Assembly (NCBI RefSeq): GCF_003668875.1
Contig: NZ_RAWM01000005.1
Span: 1 to 64,000, forward strand
DNA: 64,000 bases
From: Corallococcus interemptor
GTDB taxonomy: Bacteria; Myxococcota; Myxococcia; Myxococcales; Myxococcaceae
Direction of reading: 5' to 3'
Of the stretch, positions 42,656 through 51,910 are shown piece after piece. Every line of letters begins with the position of its first letter. Within the stretch, counting starts at the first letter, position 1. The position numbers and the translations under genes were made by a program. The notes under the pieces were generated by a model. That model was not told the DNA's origin. It did not search any database and saw only the letters and a program-made list of their open reading frames with translations.

Positions 42656-43285
42656 ATGACGACCGAATTCATCCTGCTCCGGCACGGGGAGACGGAGTGG
42701 AACGCCCTGGGGCGTCTGCAGGGGCACCTCAACAGCATGCTCAGCCGCGAGGGGCTGCGGCAGGCGGATGCGCTGGCGGCGCGGCTGTCCACCCATTCCT
42801 TCCAGGCCCTCTACAGCAGCGACCTGGACCGCGCGGTGCAGACGGCCTCCCGCATCGCGGCGAGGACGGGCCACGACGTCCAGCGGGACGCGCGCCTGCG
42901 GGAGCGCGGCCTGGGCGTGCTGGAGGGGCTGACGCGCGCGGAGGCCGGCCAGCGCCACCCGGACGTCTTCGCCGCGTACGCGGAAGGCCATGCGGACTAC
43001 GTCGTGCCCGAAGGCGAGAGCGCGACGCAGCGCCTGCGGCTGGCGCTGCAATGCCTGGAGGACCTGGGCGCGCGCCACCCGGACGCCCGCGTGGTGGTGG
43101 TCACCCACGGCGGGCTGCTCAGCGCGCTGTTGCGCCACTGCCTGGGCATCCCCGCCACCCTGCCGCGCGCCTTCTCCGTCCTCAACGCGGGTTGGAACCA
43201 GTTCGACCTCCATGAGGGGTCCTTGCGTCTGGTGACGTGGGGGGACGTGAGCCACCTGCGCGCGCTCAGCCTGGATGACACCTGA
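42656..43285 (+). CDS. Histidine phosphatase (phosphoglycerate-mutase-like)
   Basis: A 209-residue branch-1 histidine phosphatase. The catalytic His is in LLRHGETEW, the second catalytic His in VVTHGGLLSAL, the acidic general acid in LRERGLGVLEG, and YSSDLDRAVQTA completes the fold. These remove phosphate from small molecules or act as mutases; the substrate cannot be named. The chosen ATG is directly followed by the first beta-strand of the domain, while upstream in-frame codons are non-coding. It precedes the AAA regulator by 21 bases and may be co-transcribed with it. Confidence 0.88.
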   Translation: MTTEFILLRHGETEWNALGRLQGHLNSMLSREGLRQADALAARLSTHSFQALYSSDLDRAVQTASRIAARTGHDVQRDARLRERGLGVLEGLTRAEAGQRHPDVFAAYAEGHADYVVPEGESATQRLRLALQCLEDLGARHPDARVVVVTHGGLLSALLRHCLGIPATLPRAFSVLNAGWNQFDLHEGSLRLVTWGDVSHLRALSLDDT

Positions 43286-43306
43286 GGAGACCTGGATCAC
43301 CGTACA

Positions 43307-45952
43307 ATGGCGCACGCCATGCACACGCCATCCGCTCCGGGACTGGGACCGCCGGTTGTCTTCGTAGGCCGCGCCCAGGAGGTCCGGCGCCTGGGGGACC
43401 TGCTGAGGCGCGTGCGCACGGGCGTCGTCTACGGGCTGCCGGGCGCGGGCAAGTCCGCGCTGGTGGCCGCGGTGGCCGCGAAGCACCGGGGGCCCGTCGT
43501 GCACCGGCGCGTGCGTCCCGGGGACACGCTGGACACGGTGGTGGACGACGTGCGCCGCCTCTTGAGCGACGCGCCGGTGGCGCAGGCGCTGTCGGACGCG
43601 TCGCGGCTGGAGGCGCTGGCGGGTGAGCTGGAGGCACGCCGCGCCCTGTGCGTGGTGGACGACCTGCACGTGCTCGGGCCCCGCGAGCGCGCGGCGCTGG
43701 TGGAGGACCTGGGAGGCCGGCTGAGGCAGGGCACGCTGCTGGCCACGTCCCGCGAATCCGTGCCCCGGCACGCGGCGAGCCCGGACCGGGTGGAGCTGCG
43801 GCTGGAGGGCCTGACGGAGGAGGCCGCCCGGGAGCTGTGGCGGGAGCTGGACGCGCTCTACGGCGAGCGCGACGGCTTCGACGAGGCCTGGGGCCGCTCA
43901 CGCGGGCTGCCCTTCCTGCTGCGCCGCGCCCACGCGGGCGACACGGGCGGGGACGAGCCGGTGCGCGCGGCCCTCGCGGCGCTGCCTCCGGATGAACGCC
44001 AGCTGGCCGCGGTGCTGGCCCTGAGCCACCTGCCGCTCACCGCGAGCGCGCTGGAGCCGCTGCTGCCCGCGGGCGCGGCCGCGGAGGCGCTGCGCCAGCT
44101 GGGCGCGAAGCTGCTGGTGGAGACGGACGCGCGGGGCCGGTACGGCGTGCACGACCTGGTGCGCGAGGCGATGGTGTCCCTGGTGTCACCGGACGAGGCG
44201 CGCGCCGCCCACGAAGCGCTGCTGGAGGTCTGGGAGCGCGAGCCCCTGCCCGCCGTGGTCCGGGTGCGCGCGGTGTGCCGCCACCTCCAGGCGCTGGGCC
44301 GGCACGAGGCGCGCGCGGACTTCATCGTCGCGCAGGCGGAGAGCCTGGTGCGGCACGGCGCCGCGGACGAGCTCCTGAACCTCCTGGACTCGCTGCCCGC
44401 CGCGCTGCGCACGCCCCAGGTGCGGCTGGCCCACGCGCGCGCGCGGGTGCGGCTGCTCGACCTGCGCCGGGCCTACCCGGAGCTTTTGGCCCTGCGCGCG
44501 TCCCTGGAGGCCGCCGCCGGCTCTCCACGGCCGGAGTCGAACGAGTCCCTGCGCGAGGGCGTGGGCGCGGTGCTGGTGCGGGTGGCCCTCTTCGCGCTGG
44601 AGCCGGAGGCCTGCGAGCGCACGCTGGAGGCCATGCCGGTGCCCAGCAGCGCGGAGGTCTTCCTCCAGCAGCTGCTGGCCTGGACCGCGCTGCGCTTCTT
44701 CCAGGGGCGGCTCGACGAGTCCCTGGCCATGCTGGACAACGCCGCCGCCGCGACCGGGGACCGGCGCGTGCTGGGCTGGTGCGCCTACGCCCGCGCGCTG
44801 ATGCTGTGGATTGAAGGCCGCGACAGCGAGCTGGCGGAGCCCCTGGCCCAGTGTGTGTCCTTGCTGGAGGACGCGCCGCTCGACTCGCGCGGCCCCCTGG
44901 TCGCGGCCATGTCCGCGGGCATCCTCAGCCGGCTGGGCCGCTTCACGGAAGCCGACGCCGCGCTCGCCAGCGCCCGGGAGCGCCTGGGCCAGCTGGGCGC
45001 GCCCCGCCTCGCGCTGGAGCTGGACTGCATCGCGGCGTGGGTGCGTGGAGAGCGGGGACAGCGGAGAGCGGCGCTGGAGGCGCTGCGGGACACGGAGGCC
45101 CGCGCGGAGCGGGCGGGCTACCTCTTCGTCCGGCTGCTCTGCCGCGTGGGCACGGGCCGGATGCTGCTGGAGCTGGGGCGGCGCGCGGAGGGCCGGGCCC
45201 AGCTGGACGCGGTGGAGGAGGAGGTCCGCGCGCGCGGCGTGGTGGGGCTGATGCGGGCCGCGAGGGTGGCGCGCACGCTGGACGTGCCCGGCCCGGACGC
45301 GGCGCCCGTCACGGTGGAGCCGCGCGAGGTACGCCCCGGCATCGCCGCCCGTCAGCGCGTCCTGGCCGCCCTGGCCGCCGCCCGGAGCGCGGATGCGACG
45401 CGCGCCACCGCGCTGCTCACCGCGCTGGAGCCGCTGCCCCAGGACGGGGACTTCGCGCTGGAGCGCACGCTCGCGCACCTGACCCGCGCCACGCTGCACC
45501 GGCACGCGGGCCGCGCCCGCGAGTCCCTGCAGTCCCTGGAGGACGCCACCCGCGAAGCGTCCGAGGGTGGGCTGGACCCGGAGCTGCTGGCGGAGCTGAC
45601 CCGGCCCCTCGCCTCCGCGCCCAAGCAGGCCCCCGCGCCGGAAGCGGTGGTGCTGGACGCCCGCGGGCACGAGCTGCGCGCGCCAGGGAAGACGGTGTCC
45701 CTGGAGCGGCGCGCCCTGCCCCGGAAGCTGCTCTACGCCCTGGCCCGCCAGCCGGGACACGTCCTGTCGAAGGAGGACTGCGTGCGCGCCATGTGGAACG
45801 CGGACTACGACCCGCGCCTGCACGACAACGCGCTGCGCGTCCACGTCAGCCACGTGCGAGACATGCTGGAGGACACCGGCTGCCGCGTGGTCTTCGAGGA
45901 CCCCGGCTACCGGCTGGAGGTGCCCCCCGGCTTCACCTTCATCGCGGTGTAG
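43307..45952 (+). CDS. Large AAA-ATPase/winged-helix regulator
   Basis: An 881-residue STAND-like regulator. The N-terminal NTPase has Walker A YGLPGAGKSALV and Walker B ALCVVDDLH, then a sensor motif LLATSRESVP. A long helical repeat region (about 300-730) reads as TPR-like pairs. The C-terminal 100 residues are an OmpR/PhoB-type winged helix: LERRALPRKLLYALARQPGH, SKEDCVRAMWNADYDP and LRVHVSHVRDMLE, ending GYRLEVPPGF. Here a DNA-binding domain sits C-terminal, the reverse of SARPs. It is predicted to switch on nucleotide binding. The target is unknown; the trypsin-like protease gene follows directly. A start at 43319 is an alternative. Confidence 0.83.
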   Translation: MAHAMHTPSAPGLGPPVVFVGRAQEVRRLGDLLRRVRTGVVYGLPGAGKSALVAAVAAKHRGPVVHRRVRPGDTLDTVVDDVRRLLSDAPVAQALSDASRLEALAGELEARRALCVVDDLHVLGPRERAALVEDLGGRLRQGTLLATSRESVPRHAASPDRVELRLEGLTEEAARELWRELDALYGERDGFDEAWGRSRGLPFLLRRAHAGDTGGDEPVRAALAALPPDERQLAAVLALSHLPLTASALEPLLPAGAAAEALRQLGAKLLVETDARGRYGVHDLVREAMVSLVSPDEARAAHEALLEVWEREPLPAVVRVRAVCRHLQALGRHEARADFIVAQAESLVRHGAADELLNLLDSLPAALRTPQVRLAHARARVRLLDLRRAYPELLALRASLEAAAGSPRPESNESLREGVGAVLVRVALFALEPEACERTLEAMPVPSSAEVFLQQLLAWTALRFFQGRLDESLAMLDNAAAATGDRRVLGWCAYARALMLWIEGRDSELAEPLAQCVSLLEDAPLDSRGPLVAAMSAGILSRLGRFTEADAALASARERLGQLGAPRLALELDCIAAWVRGERGQRRAALEALRDTEARAERAGYLFVRLLCRVGTGRMLLELGRRAEGRAQLDAVEEEVRARGVVGLMRAARVARTLDVPGPDAAPVTVEPREVRPGIAARQRVLAALAAARSADATRATALLTALEPLPQDGDFALERTLAHLTRATLHRHAGRARESLQSLEDATREASEGGLDPELLAELTRPLASAPKQAPAPEAVVLDARGHELRAPGKTVSLERRALPRKLLYALARQPGHVLSKEDCVRAMWNADYDPRLHDNALRVHVSHVRDMLEDTGCRVVFEDPGYRLEVPPGFTFIAV

Positions 45953-46033
45953 ACAGTCACAGGTGTTTACATTCACTTCCGCTTTAATCGAGAATCCCGG
46001 CGCCTCACATTTCCCACAAAAACCGGGGTTCAC

Positions 46034-47206
46034 ATGATTTCGGCTCAGATGGTGCGTCGCTGGACTGCCGCCAGCGCGGTGTCGCTGCTCGTCGTCGGTT
46101 GCGGTCCCCAGGCCACGGAAGAGAAGCAGGCCCAGCCGGAGACCCCGGCCCCCGCCGCCACCACCCAGGAGATCGTCGGTGGCAGCGCGACCACCATCGG
46201 CGCGAACCCCTGGCAGGTGTCGCTGCAGAGCAGCGGCGGCAGCCACTTCTGCGGCGGCTCCGTCATCAACGAGAACTGGATCCTCACCGCGCAGCACTGC
46301 GTGAACTCGGGCGGCTCCATCTCCAAGCCGGGCCGCATCGTCGCGGGCGTCACCAACCGCACCACCACCACCGGCGGGCAGGTCCGCACCGTGTCCCAGG
46401 TGGTCGTGTACCCGGGCTACGTGGACGCCAACTACGGCAAGGACGCGGCGCTCCTCAAGCTGTCCTCGCCGCTGGACCTGAGCGGCGCGAACGTGAAGGC
46501 CATCCCCATCGTCACTGCGGCGGATGAAGCGGCGGGCGTGGGCGGTGTCGGCGCCGTGGCGCGCGTCACGGGCTGGGGCACGCTGTCCAGCGGCTCGTCC
46601 TCGCTGCCCACCACGCTCCAGACGGTGGACGTGAACATCATCAGCAACGCGGCCGCGCAGGCGGACTACCAGGGCCAGGAGACCATCACCGCGGACCAGC
46701 TGGGCGCGAAGGCCTCGGGCAAGGACTCCTGCCAGGGTGACAGCGGCGGTCCCCTCACCGTCCTCAAGGGCAGCACCCGCGTGCTCGCGGGCATCGTGAG
46801 CTGGGGCTACGGCTGCGCGGATCCGGCGTACGCGGGCATGTACGGCCGCGTGTCGTCCTTCGCCAGCTGGATCGACAGCACCGTCAACGCCGTGCAGCAG
46901 CCGACGCAGACGCTGCTGAGCCAGACCAACCTCTCCGGCGCCTCCGGCACCTTCAAGCACTACGCCATCACCGTCCCCGCGGGCGCCACCACCCTGACGG
47001 TGGAGCAGTCCGGCGGCACGGGTGACGCGGACCTCTACGTGCGCCAGGGCTCGCAGCCCACGACGACGGCGTACAACTGCCGCCCGTACCTCAGCGGCAA
47101 CGCGGAGACCTGCACCATCACCGCCCCCGCGGCCGGCACCTGGTACGTCTCCGTGCGCGGCTACTCCGCGTACTCGGGCGTCGCCGTGAAGGCCACGGTG
47201 CCGTAG
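46034..47206 (+). CDS. Trypsin-like serine protease with C-terminal PPC domain
   Basis: A 390-residue lipoprotein protease. The signal ends SLLVVGC. After a 30-residue Pro/Ala-rich spacer, EIVGGSATTIGANPWQ marks the trypsin N-terminus. The triad is His in LTAQHC, Asp in GKDAALLKL and Ser in QGDSGGPL. KDSC before the Ser places Asp at the base of the S1 pocket, implying cleavage after Arg or Lys. A PPC (pre-peptidase C-terminal) domain follows at about 300-390, with DADLYVRQGS and GTWYVSVRGYSAYSG. Likely secreted or surface-anchored. A terminator follows. Confidence 0.93.
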   Translation: MISAQMVRRWTAASAVSLLVVGCGPQATEEKQAQPETPAPAATTQEIVGGSATTIGANPWQVSLQSSGGSHFCGGSVINENWILTAQHCVNSGGSISKPGRIVAGVTNRTTTTGGQVRTVSQVVVYPGYVDANYGKDAALLKLSSPLDLSGANVKAIPIVTAADEAAGVGGVGAVARVTGWGTLSSGSSSLPTTLQTVDVNIISNAAAQADYQGQETITADQLGAKASGKDSCQGDSGGPLTVLKGSTRVLAGIVSWGYGCADPAYAGMYGRVSSFASWIDSTVNAVQQPTQTLLSQTNLSGASGTFKHYAITVPAGATTLTVEQSGGTGDADLYVRQGSQPTTTAYNCRPYLSGNAETCTITAPAAGTWYVSVRGYSAYSGVAVKATVP

Positions 47207-47236
47207 TCGCCTCCTGATTCCGTCTTCAGCGCGCAG

Positions 47237-47270
47237 GGCCCTCTTCCTCCCTTCGCGGAGGGAGGGGGCC
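47237..47270 (+). terminator. Rho-independent-type terminator after the protease gene
   Basis: Arms GGCCCTCTTCCTCC (47237-47250) and GGAGGGAGGGGGCC (47257-47270) form a 14-pair stem with two G-T wobbles and a short loop, followed by TTCGTGTTT. It starts 30 bases after the protease stop codon and is the best intrinsic terminator seen in the plus-strand direction. Confidence 0.75.
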
Positions 47271-47317
47271 TTCGTGTTTCAGCCACCACGCGTGCGTGGG
47301 GTGCTACACCCGGTGTC

Positions 47318-48622
47318 ATGGCCCGGCCCGTCCCCAGAGCTTCGCGCTGTCCCCACTGCAACGCGCCCTTCACGCCCCAGGTGGCGAAGACGCACTACGA
47401 CTGCGGGTACTGCGGCCACGCCTTCGACCTGGACGGCCCGCCGCCGCTCCAGCCCGGGCCGCGCGCCCCGCGGCCGGGCCAGAAGAACCCGCAGGTCGTG
47501 ATGAGGGTCGCGGGCATCGCGGTGATGGTCCTGATGGGCGTCATGGGCGCGGTGTTCAGCCGGGCCTCCGGAGGCCCGGACGTGCCCGGGCCCCGCCCCG
47601 TCTCGTCGCCGGTCGTCCCCGGAGCTCCGCCCGAGCCCCCCAGTCCCAAGCGCGGGCCCTTCCAGTGGGTGGAGCAGGGCGCGCCCGTGTTCGCGGACGT
47701 CAACGGCGATGGGACGGAGGACCTCATCGGCCACGTGAGCCAGCACGAAGCAGGCACCGGCTTCCGGCAGGTCGTCGCCGCGTTCGACGGCCGGACGTTC
47801 CAGACGCTCTGGGAGTCGGCGCCCGCGGAAGGGCCGGACACCTCGCGCTACGTGAAGGTCATCGCCCAGAACGGCCGGCTGGTGATGAGCGAGCAGCGAA
47901 AGCTGAACCTGCTGGAGCTGGCGACCGGCAAGCGGCTGGGGCACGCGCCCCTGACGGACTCACCGCGCCGGCTGTGCATCCCGCCCGGGGACACGACGTC
48001 CGTCTGGGTGGAGGTGAAGGACCACCAGCACCTGCTCTTCGACACGCGCACGGCCAGGGCGGAGCCCGCGCCCCAGGCGCCGAAGGGCTGCGCCACGCCG
48101 CCCGAGAGCATGAAGTCGTGCGACGTCAGCCGGCCGCTGGAGCACCCCACCACCTGCGAGCGCTCCAGCGACCCGCCCTCCGACATCCGCGGCCTCACCG
48201 TCCGGTACCTCCTGCGCTCGGGCGGCTACACGCTGGCGCTGGGCATGCGGTACCCGGGGACGTCGGTGCCCATGGTGGCGCTGTTCGAGCCGGGCAACCG
48301 CAAGCCGCTGTGGCACGACATCGTGTCGGAGAAGGATCCGCTCCTCCTGCGGGACCTCTCGCCGGAGGTGGGGGAGCTCACGAAGGACGCCGTGTACGTC
48401 ATCTACGTGCTGGACCAGGGCGGCCGGCAGCTCATCCGGCGCGACCTGCGCACCGGCGCCGTCGTCTGGGACGTGGCCCTGCCCGAGGCCCAGACCAGCG
48501 CCGTCCAGCCCACCCTCTGGGCCCGGGACGGCCGGCTCTACGTGTCTGATTGGGGCAGCCTTCTCGCGCTGGACGCCGCCACGGGTGAACGCATCGGCGG
48601 CATTGGCCTGGGAGGGAAGTGA
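47318..48622 (+). CDS. Zinc-ribbon membrane protein with PQQ-like beta-propeller
   Basis: A 434-residue protein. The N-terminus has a zinc ribbon with CPHC (residues 11-14) and CGYC (about 29-32). One membrane helix (about 62-82, MRVAGIAVMVLMGVMG) follows a Pro-rich linker. The C-terminal 330 residues are beta-rich with repeated AFDG-T, LLELATGKRLG and ALDAATGERIGG units, like PQQ/WD-type propeller blades. DVNGDGTEDLIGH resembles an FG-GAP or EF-type calcium loop. The propeller is predicted periplasmic. No binding partner is known. It converges on the TonB-like gene. Confidence 0.65.
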   Translation: MARPVPRASRCPHCNAPFTPQVAKTHYDCGYCGHAFDLDGPPPLQPGPRAPRPGQKNPQVVMRVAGIAVMVLMGVMGAVFSRASGGPDVPGPRPVSSPVVPGAPPEPPSPKRGPFQWVEQGAPVFADVNGDGTEDLIGHVSQHEAGTGFRQVVAAFDGRTFQTLWESAPAEGPDTSRYVKVIAQNGRLVMSEQRKLNLLELATGKRLGHAPLTDSPRRLCIPPGDTTSVWVEVKDHQHLLFDTRTARAEPAPQAPKGCATPPESMKSCDVSRPLEHPTTCERSSDPPSDIRGLTVRYLLRSGGYTLALGMRYPGTSVPMVALFEPGNRKPLWHDIVSEKDPLLLRDLSPEVGELTKDAVYVIYVLDQGGRQLIRRDLRTGAVVWDVALPEAQTSAVQPTLWARDGRLYVSDWGSLLALDAATGERIGGIGLGGK

Positions 48623-48623
48623 A

Positions 48624-49670
48624 TCAGTAGATGGAGATGAGGTGGACCCGCACGCGGGGGTTGCCGAGGTATTCCTCCAGCCGCCAGCGGGTCCGCATCC
48701 CGTCCTCGCGGATGCCCACGCCGCCGCCGGTGGGGGCCTCCGCGCTGGCCAGCGCCTCGCGCAGCTGGGACACCGCCCAGCGGTCGAACTTCGGATCCCC
48801 GGAGCCCTCCAGCACCTGCAGGTCGATGAGGCTGCCATCGCGCGCCTGCCGCACCTCCACGATGGCGACGAGCGCGAGCACGGGGGCCGTGACGTCCATC
48901 ATGTAGACGTCCGCCGCGCGCCCGGCCTCCACCGCCGCGCGCAGCCGGTCGGACGTCTCACCGCGGACGTCGCGCGCCTGGGGCGCGAAGGGCGTGCCCG
49001 TCCGGCCGAACCGCTCGATGGCCTCCAGCTGTTCACGCTTCAGCCGGCCGAGGACCACGTCCTTGTTGGGAGGGGGCGGGTCCACCAGCCGCTCGGCGAA
49101 GCCCTGGCGCAGCTTCGCGAAGTAGGGAGGCGTGGCGCCCGAGGCCCGCGCGGACGCGGTCGCGTCCTTGGTCCAGCCATCCACCTTCTGCCGCGCCTCC
49201 TCCGCCTCGCGGGCCGCCAGGGCCTTGGGGTCCGGCTCCGAACCGGGGACGTTGCGAAGCGTCCGCCCCGTCGACGGAGGCTCCCCCGTCAGGGGCCCAC
49301 CGCCCAGCAGCCCGGGAGGCTCCAGCTGGAGCGGGACGTCGCGGGCCGGAGGTGACTCGCTCTTCGTGGGTGCTTCCGCCAGGGGCTCCGGCGCCGGCTT
49401 CCCGGGGGCCTCGGCGCTGGCAGGCGCTTCGTCCCTCTTCGGCGCGTCCTTCCGCCGCGTGCTCGTGGAGGGCTTGCGCGGAGGGCGCGGCGCTTCTTCT
49501 GGCGCGGGGGGCGTGGGGCGTGCGTCCCGGGTGACGATCTCCAGCTCGACGGCCCGCGGCGCCGGAGGCGGCACGCGAGCGGACGGGCTCCGCGACAGCG
49601 CCACCAGGAGCGCCACGTGCAGGAGCCCGGACACTCCGAGCAGGAGCCAGAGCTGTTTGCGGCGGGACAC
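48624..49670 (-). CDS. TonB-family protein with Pro-rich spacer
   Basis: A 348-residue protein with one N-terminal signal anchor (WLLLGVSGLLHVALLVAL), a long Pro/Ala/Glu/Lys-rich spacer (about 30-130) and a C-terminal TonB-like fold (about 245-300) with ALVAIVEVRQARDGSLIDLQ and GDPKFDRWAVSQL. The layout is that of TonB, which spans the periplasm and transmits energy to outer-membrane transporters. No ExoB/ExbD genes are adjacent. Several myxobacterial proteins of this kind have unproven roles. It converges on the zinc-ribbon gene with one base between stops. Confidence 0.8.
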   Translation of the reverse strand: MSRRKQLWLLLGVSGLLHVALLVALSRSPSARVPPPAPRAVELEIVTRDARPTPPAPEEAPRPPRKPSTSTRRKDAPKRDEAPASAEAPGKPAPEPLAEAPTKSESPPARDVPLQLEPPGLLGGGPLTGEPPSTGRTLRNVPGSEPDPKALAAREAEEARQKVDGWTKDATASARASGATPPYFAKLRQGFAERLVDPPPPNKDVVLGRLKREQLEAIERFGRTGTPFAPQARDVRGETSDRLRAAVEAGRAADVYMMDVTAPVLALVAIVEVRQARDGSLIDLQVLEGSGDPKFDRWAVSQLREALASAEAPTGGGVGIREDGMRTRWRLEEYLGNPRVRVHLISIY

Positions 49671-49761
49671 GAAGCTCAGCTTGCTCCCTCCCGCCGCGCG
49701 GGAGAAGTGGCGCGGAGCGCGGGTGTTGGCTCCTCACGCTCCCCTGCCCTCTTCGTTCCCG

Positions 49762-50955
49762 CTAGGGCGCCGCCGGTGTCTTGAACTCCGGAATGAGTTC
49801 GCCCGTGAGCCGGATGCTCTTGAGGACCTTGTCGTGCGCCAGCGCGCCCACCTGGTGGAACGACATGAGCGCGTCAATGCCCAGCGCCTGATAGCGCTTG
49901 AGCCCCGCGCGCACCTGGTCCTGGGTCCCGACGATGAGCGAGTCCTGCGCGCTCAGCACCTCCCAGACCTGCTCATCCGGCACGTTCTCACCGGCCATGA
50001 TGCGGCCCAGCAGGCGCTGCGCCTGGGACTGCGGCGCGTTCGGGTCCTTCTTGCGCAGGTACTGGCCCGTCAGGCCTCCGCCCGCCGGGTCCTTCGCCAG
50101 CACCTCCAGCTCCGCGGCCGTCTTCACGAAGGCGTCCTTCGCCTCGAAGAAGGTGAACGACCCGCTGGTGTACCAGGCGGCGGCCTTCGCGGCGCCGTTC
50201 TCCATGGCCTCGCGCTCGCTGTCCGCGCAGTGCACGAAGGTGAAGAAGGCGACCTGGTCGTTGACGAACTCGCCCACCGGCTCGCAGCGCGTGCGCAGCG
50301 CTTCACGGTAGAGGTGGATCATCTCCGCCACCTCCTCCGGAGAGGCCCAGAGCGTCACGCCCAGCGCGCCCACGCCGTTGCGCCCCGCCTGTTCGAACGA
50401 CGCGGGGCTGGAGCACGCCTGCCACAGCGGCGGGTGCGGCTTGCGGTACGGCTTCGGGATGACGCTGACGTCCTTGAGCTTGAGGTCGGGCCCATCCCAG
50501 GACACCTTGTCCTGCGTCCACAGCTTGGGAATCAGCTCGAAGGCCTGCTGCATCTGCCCGCGCGTGGAGTCGGGCTCGATGTTGAAGGTGCGCCACTCCG
50601 GGAGGGTGCTGCGCGCCAGTCCCAGCTGGAAGCGGCCCCCGCTCAGGTGGTCGATGAAGGCCGCGCGCTCCGCCACCCGGATGGGATGGTTGAAGCGCGT
50701 GGGCGCCAGCACCGACGAGTGGCCCACGTGCAGGTTCTTCGTGCTCCGCGCGATGGCGGTGAGCATGATCTCCGGCGCGGAGCTGTAGCTGAACTCCACG
50801 GCGGTGTGATGCTCCACCTGCCACCAGACGCCGTAGCCCATCTCATCCGCCAGCCGCGCCTGCTCCAGCGTCTCCTGGATGATCTGATGCTCGTGGTCCG
50901 GACCGCTCCACCGCTCCTTCGGGTGCTGCATCTCCGAAAAAATATCGAGCCGCAT
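49762..50955 (-). CDS. Luciferase-like (LLM-class) flavin-dependent oxidoreductase
   Basis: A 397-residue enzyme of the bacterial luciferase superfamily, which uses reduced flavin to oxidise organic substrates with oxygen. Signature segments are the opening VWWQVEHHTAVEFSYSSAPE, the LDHL-type AFIDHLSGGRFQLGLARS and a GIGxxM-like region later, with QDSLIVGTQDQVRAGL near the end. The ATG at 50955 follows AGGGGGG. Longer upstream starts lack a site. Substrate is unknown; the flavin would be supplied by a separate reductase. Confidence 0.87.
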   Translation of the reverse strand: MRLDIFSEMQHPKERWSGPDHEHQIIQETLEQARLADEMGYGVWWQVEHHTAVEFSYSSAPEIMLTAIARSTKNLHVGHSSVLAPTRFNHPIRVAERAAFIDHLSGGRFQLGLARSTLPEWRTFNIEPDSTRGQMQQAFELIPKLWTQDKVSWDGPDLKLKDVSVIPKPYRKPHPPLWQACSSPASFEQAGRNGVGALGVTLWASPEEVAEMIHLYREALRTRCEPVGEFVNDQVAFFTFVHCADSEREAMENGAAKAAAWYTSGSFTFFEAKDAFVKTAAELEVLAKDPAGGGLTGQYLRKKDPNAPQSQAQRLLGRIMAGENVPDEQVWEVLSAQDSLIVGTQDQVRAGLKRYQALGIDALMSFHQVGALAHDKVLKSIRLTGELIPEFKTPAAP

Positions 50956-51061
50956 GATGTCCCCCCTGAAATCAGCGAATGCTGACTTTACAGCAAAATG
51001 CGGTGACGGGCCGCCACGCCGTCCGGAGCGCGGTGCTCCGGACGGCATGCGTCACAGGCGG

Positions 51062-51484
51062 CTAGTTCGCCCAGTGGACCTTGCCCAGGCCGGCGGGGAT
51101 GAGGTCGCAGACGTAGAAGATGTCGTCGTACGGGTAGTTGTCATACACGCCGCGCGCGGGGATGCAGCGGGCCTGGTTGGGATACGGCGCGTTGTAGTCC
51201 GCCGCGAGCTGCTGGCAGTAGGCGTGGTCGGTCGGGCCGCCGCACTCCTCGGTGCACTGGTCCGCGCGGATCCACTGCGGATTGTAGAGGGGGTACGAGT
51301 CCGCCTCCGTCCAACACAGGCCCGAGGAGCACTGGGTGTCCGCGAAACAGCCCTGGCCCACGGCGTTGAGCCCCTGCTCCTGCTGCGTGGGGGCGGGGGT
51401 CTGCTGCTCCGGGGCCGGGCTTGCGCCACAGGCGAGCATCGCGAACGAGAAGAAGGAAACGGCCACGGCGAAGGGCTTGCGCAT
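51062..51484 (-). CDS. Cys-rich small lipoprotein, 140 aa
   Basis: The signal is MRKPFAVAVSFFSFAMLAC with lipidated Cys19. The mature 120 residues carry eight Cys, with CSSGLCW and CTEECGG spacing, and conclude with an Asp/Tyr-rich stretch. The motifs suggest disulfide-bonded extracellular cargo of a type frequent in myxobacteria, some with conserved Cys-rich repeats. The start at 51484 sits behind GGAAAGG. Its stop is 106 bases beyond the oxidoreductase start, on the same strand. Function unknown. Confidence 0.7.
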   Translation of the reverse strand: MRKPFAVAVSFFSFAMLACGASPAPEQQTPAPTQQEQGLNAVGQGCFADTQCSSGLCWTEADSYPLYNPQWIRADQCTEECGGPTDHAYCQQLAADYNAPYPNQARCIPARGVYDNYPYDDIFYVCDLIPAGLGKVHWAN

Positions 51485-51628
51485 CTTGGGGAACCTTTCC
51501 AAGAGAAGGGGGGAGTCCGGAGAAAACCACTTCAGCCCCATGGAGCCAAGTCACGTTCTCGCGGCAATGGAACAGCGCGCGGCGGGGGCGCGGTACGCTC
51601 GGGGTACTTCACGAAGAGGGACCCGCCC

Positions 51629-51901
51629 ATGTGCCGGAGCATCAAGACGCTGTTCAACTTCGAGCCTCCCGCGTCGGACGCGGAGGTGCGGGCGGCGGCC
51701 CTGCAGTTCGTGCGGAAGCTGAGCGGCACCAGCGCGCCGTCGAAGGCGAACGAGGAGGCCTTCAACCGCGCCGTCGAGGACATCACCGAGGCCGCGCGCC
51801 GGCTGGTGGACTCGCTGGTGACCACGTCCCCGCCGCGCAACCGCGACATGGAGGCCATGAAGGCGAAGCTGCGCTCCGCGAAGCGCTTCGCCCCGCGCTG
51901 A
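51629..51901 (+). CDS. DUF2277-family small protein
   Basis: A 90-residue protein beginning MCRSIKTLFNFEPPASD-EVRAAALQF, the hallmark of the DUF2277 family, whose members are about 85-95 residues and begin MCRNI-TLFNF. A conserved Cys at position 2 and charged helices around KANEEAFNRAV are present. Family function is unknown. It is divergent from the Cys-rich lipoprotein and converges on the SHOCT gene with nine bases between the stops. Translation start is set by the family's N-terminal motif; the ribosome site is weak. Confidence 0.88.
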   Translation: MCRSIKTLFNFEPPASDAEVRAAALQFVRKLSGTSAPSKANEEAFNRAVEDITEAARRLVDSLVTTSPPRNRDMEAMKAKLRSAKRFAPR

Positions 51902-51910
51902 CGGCCGCCG

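Noticed and set aside
44186-46960. 924-codon minus-strand frame opposite the AAA regulator and protease
   Set aside because: It runs antisense to two genes with clear Walker and catalytic-triad motifs; the translation is His/Arg/Val repeats with no domain.
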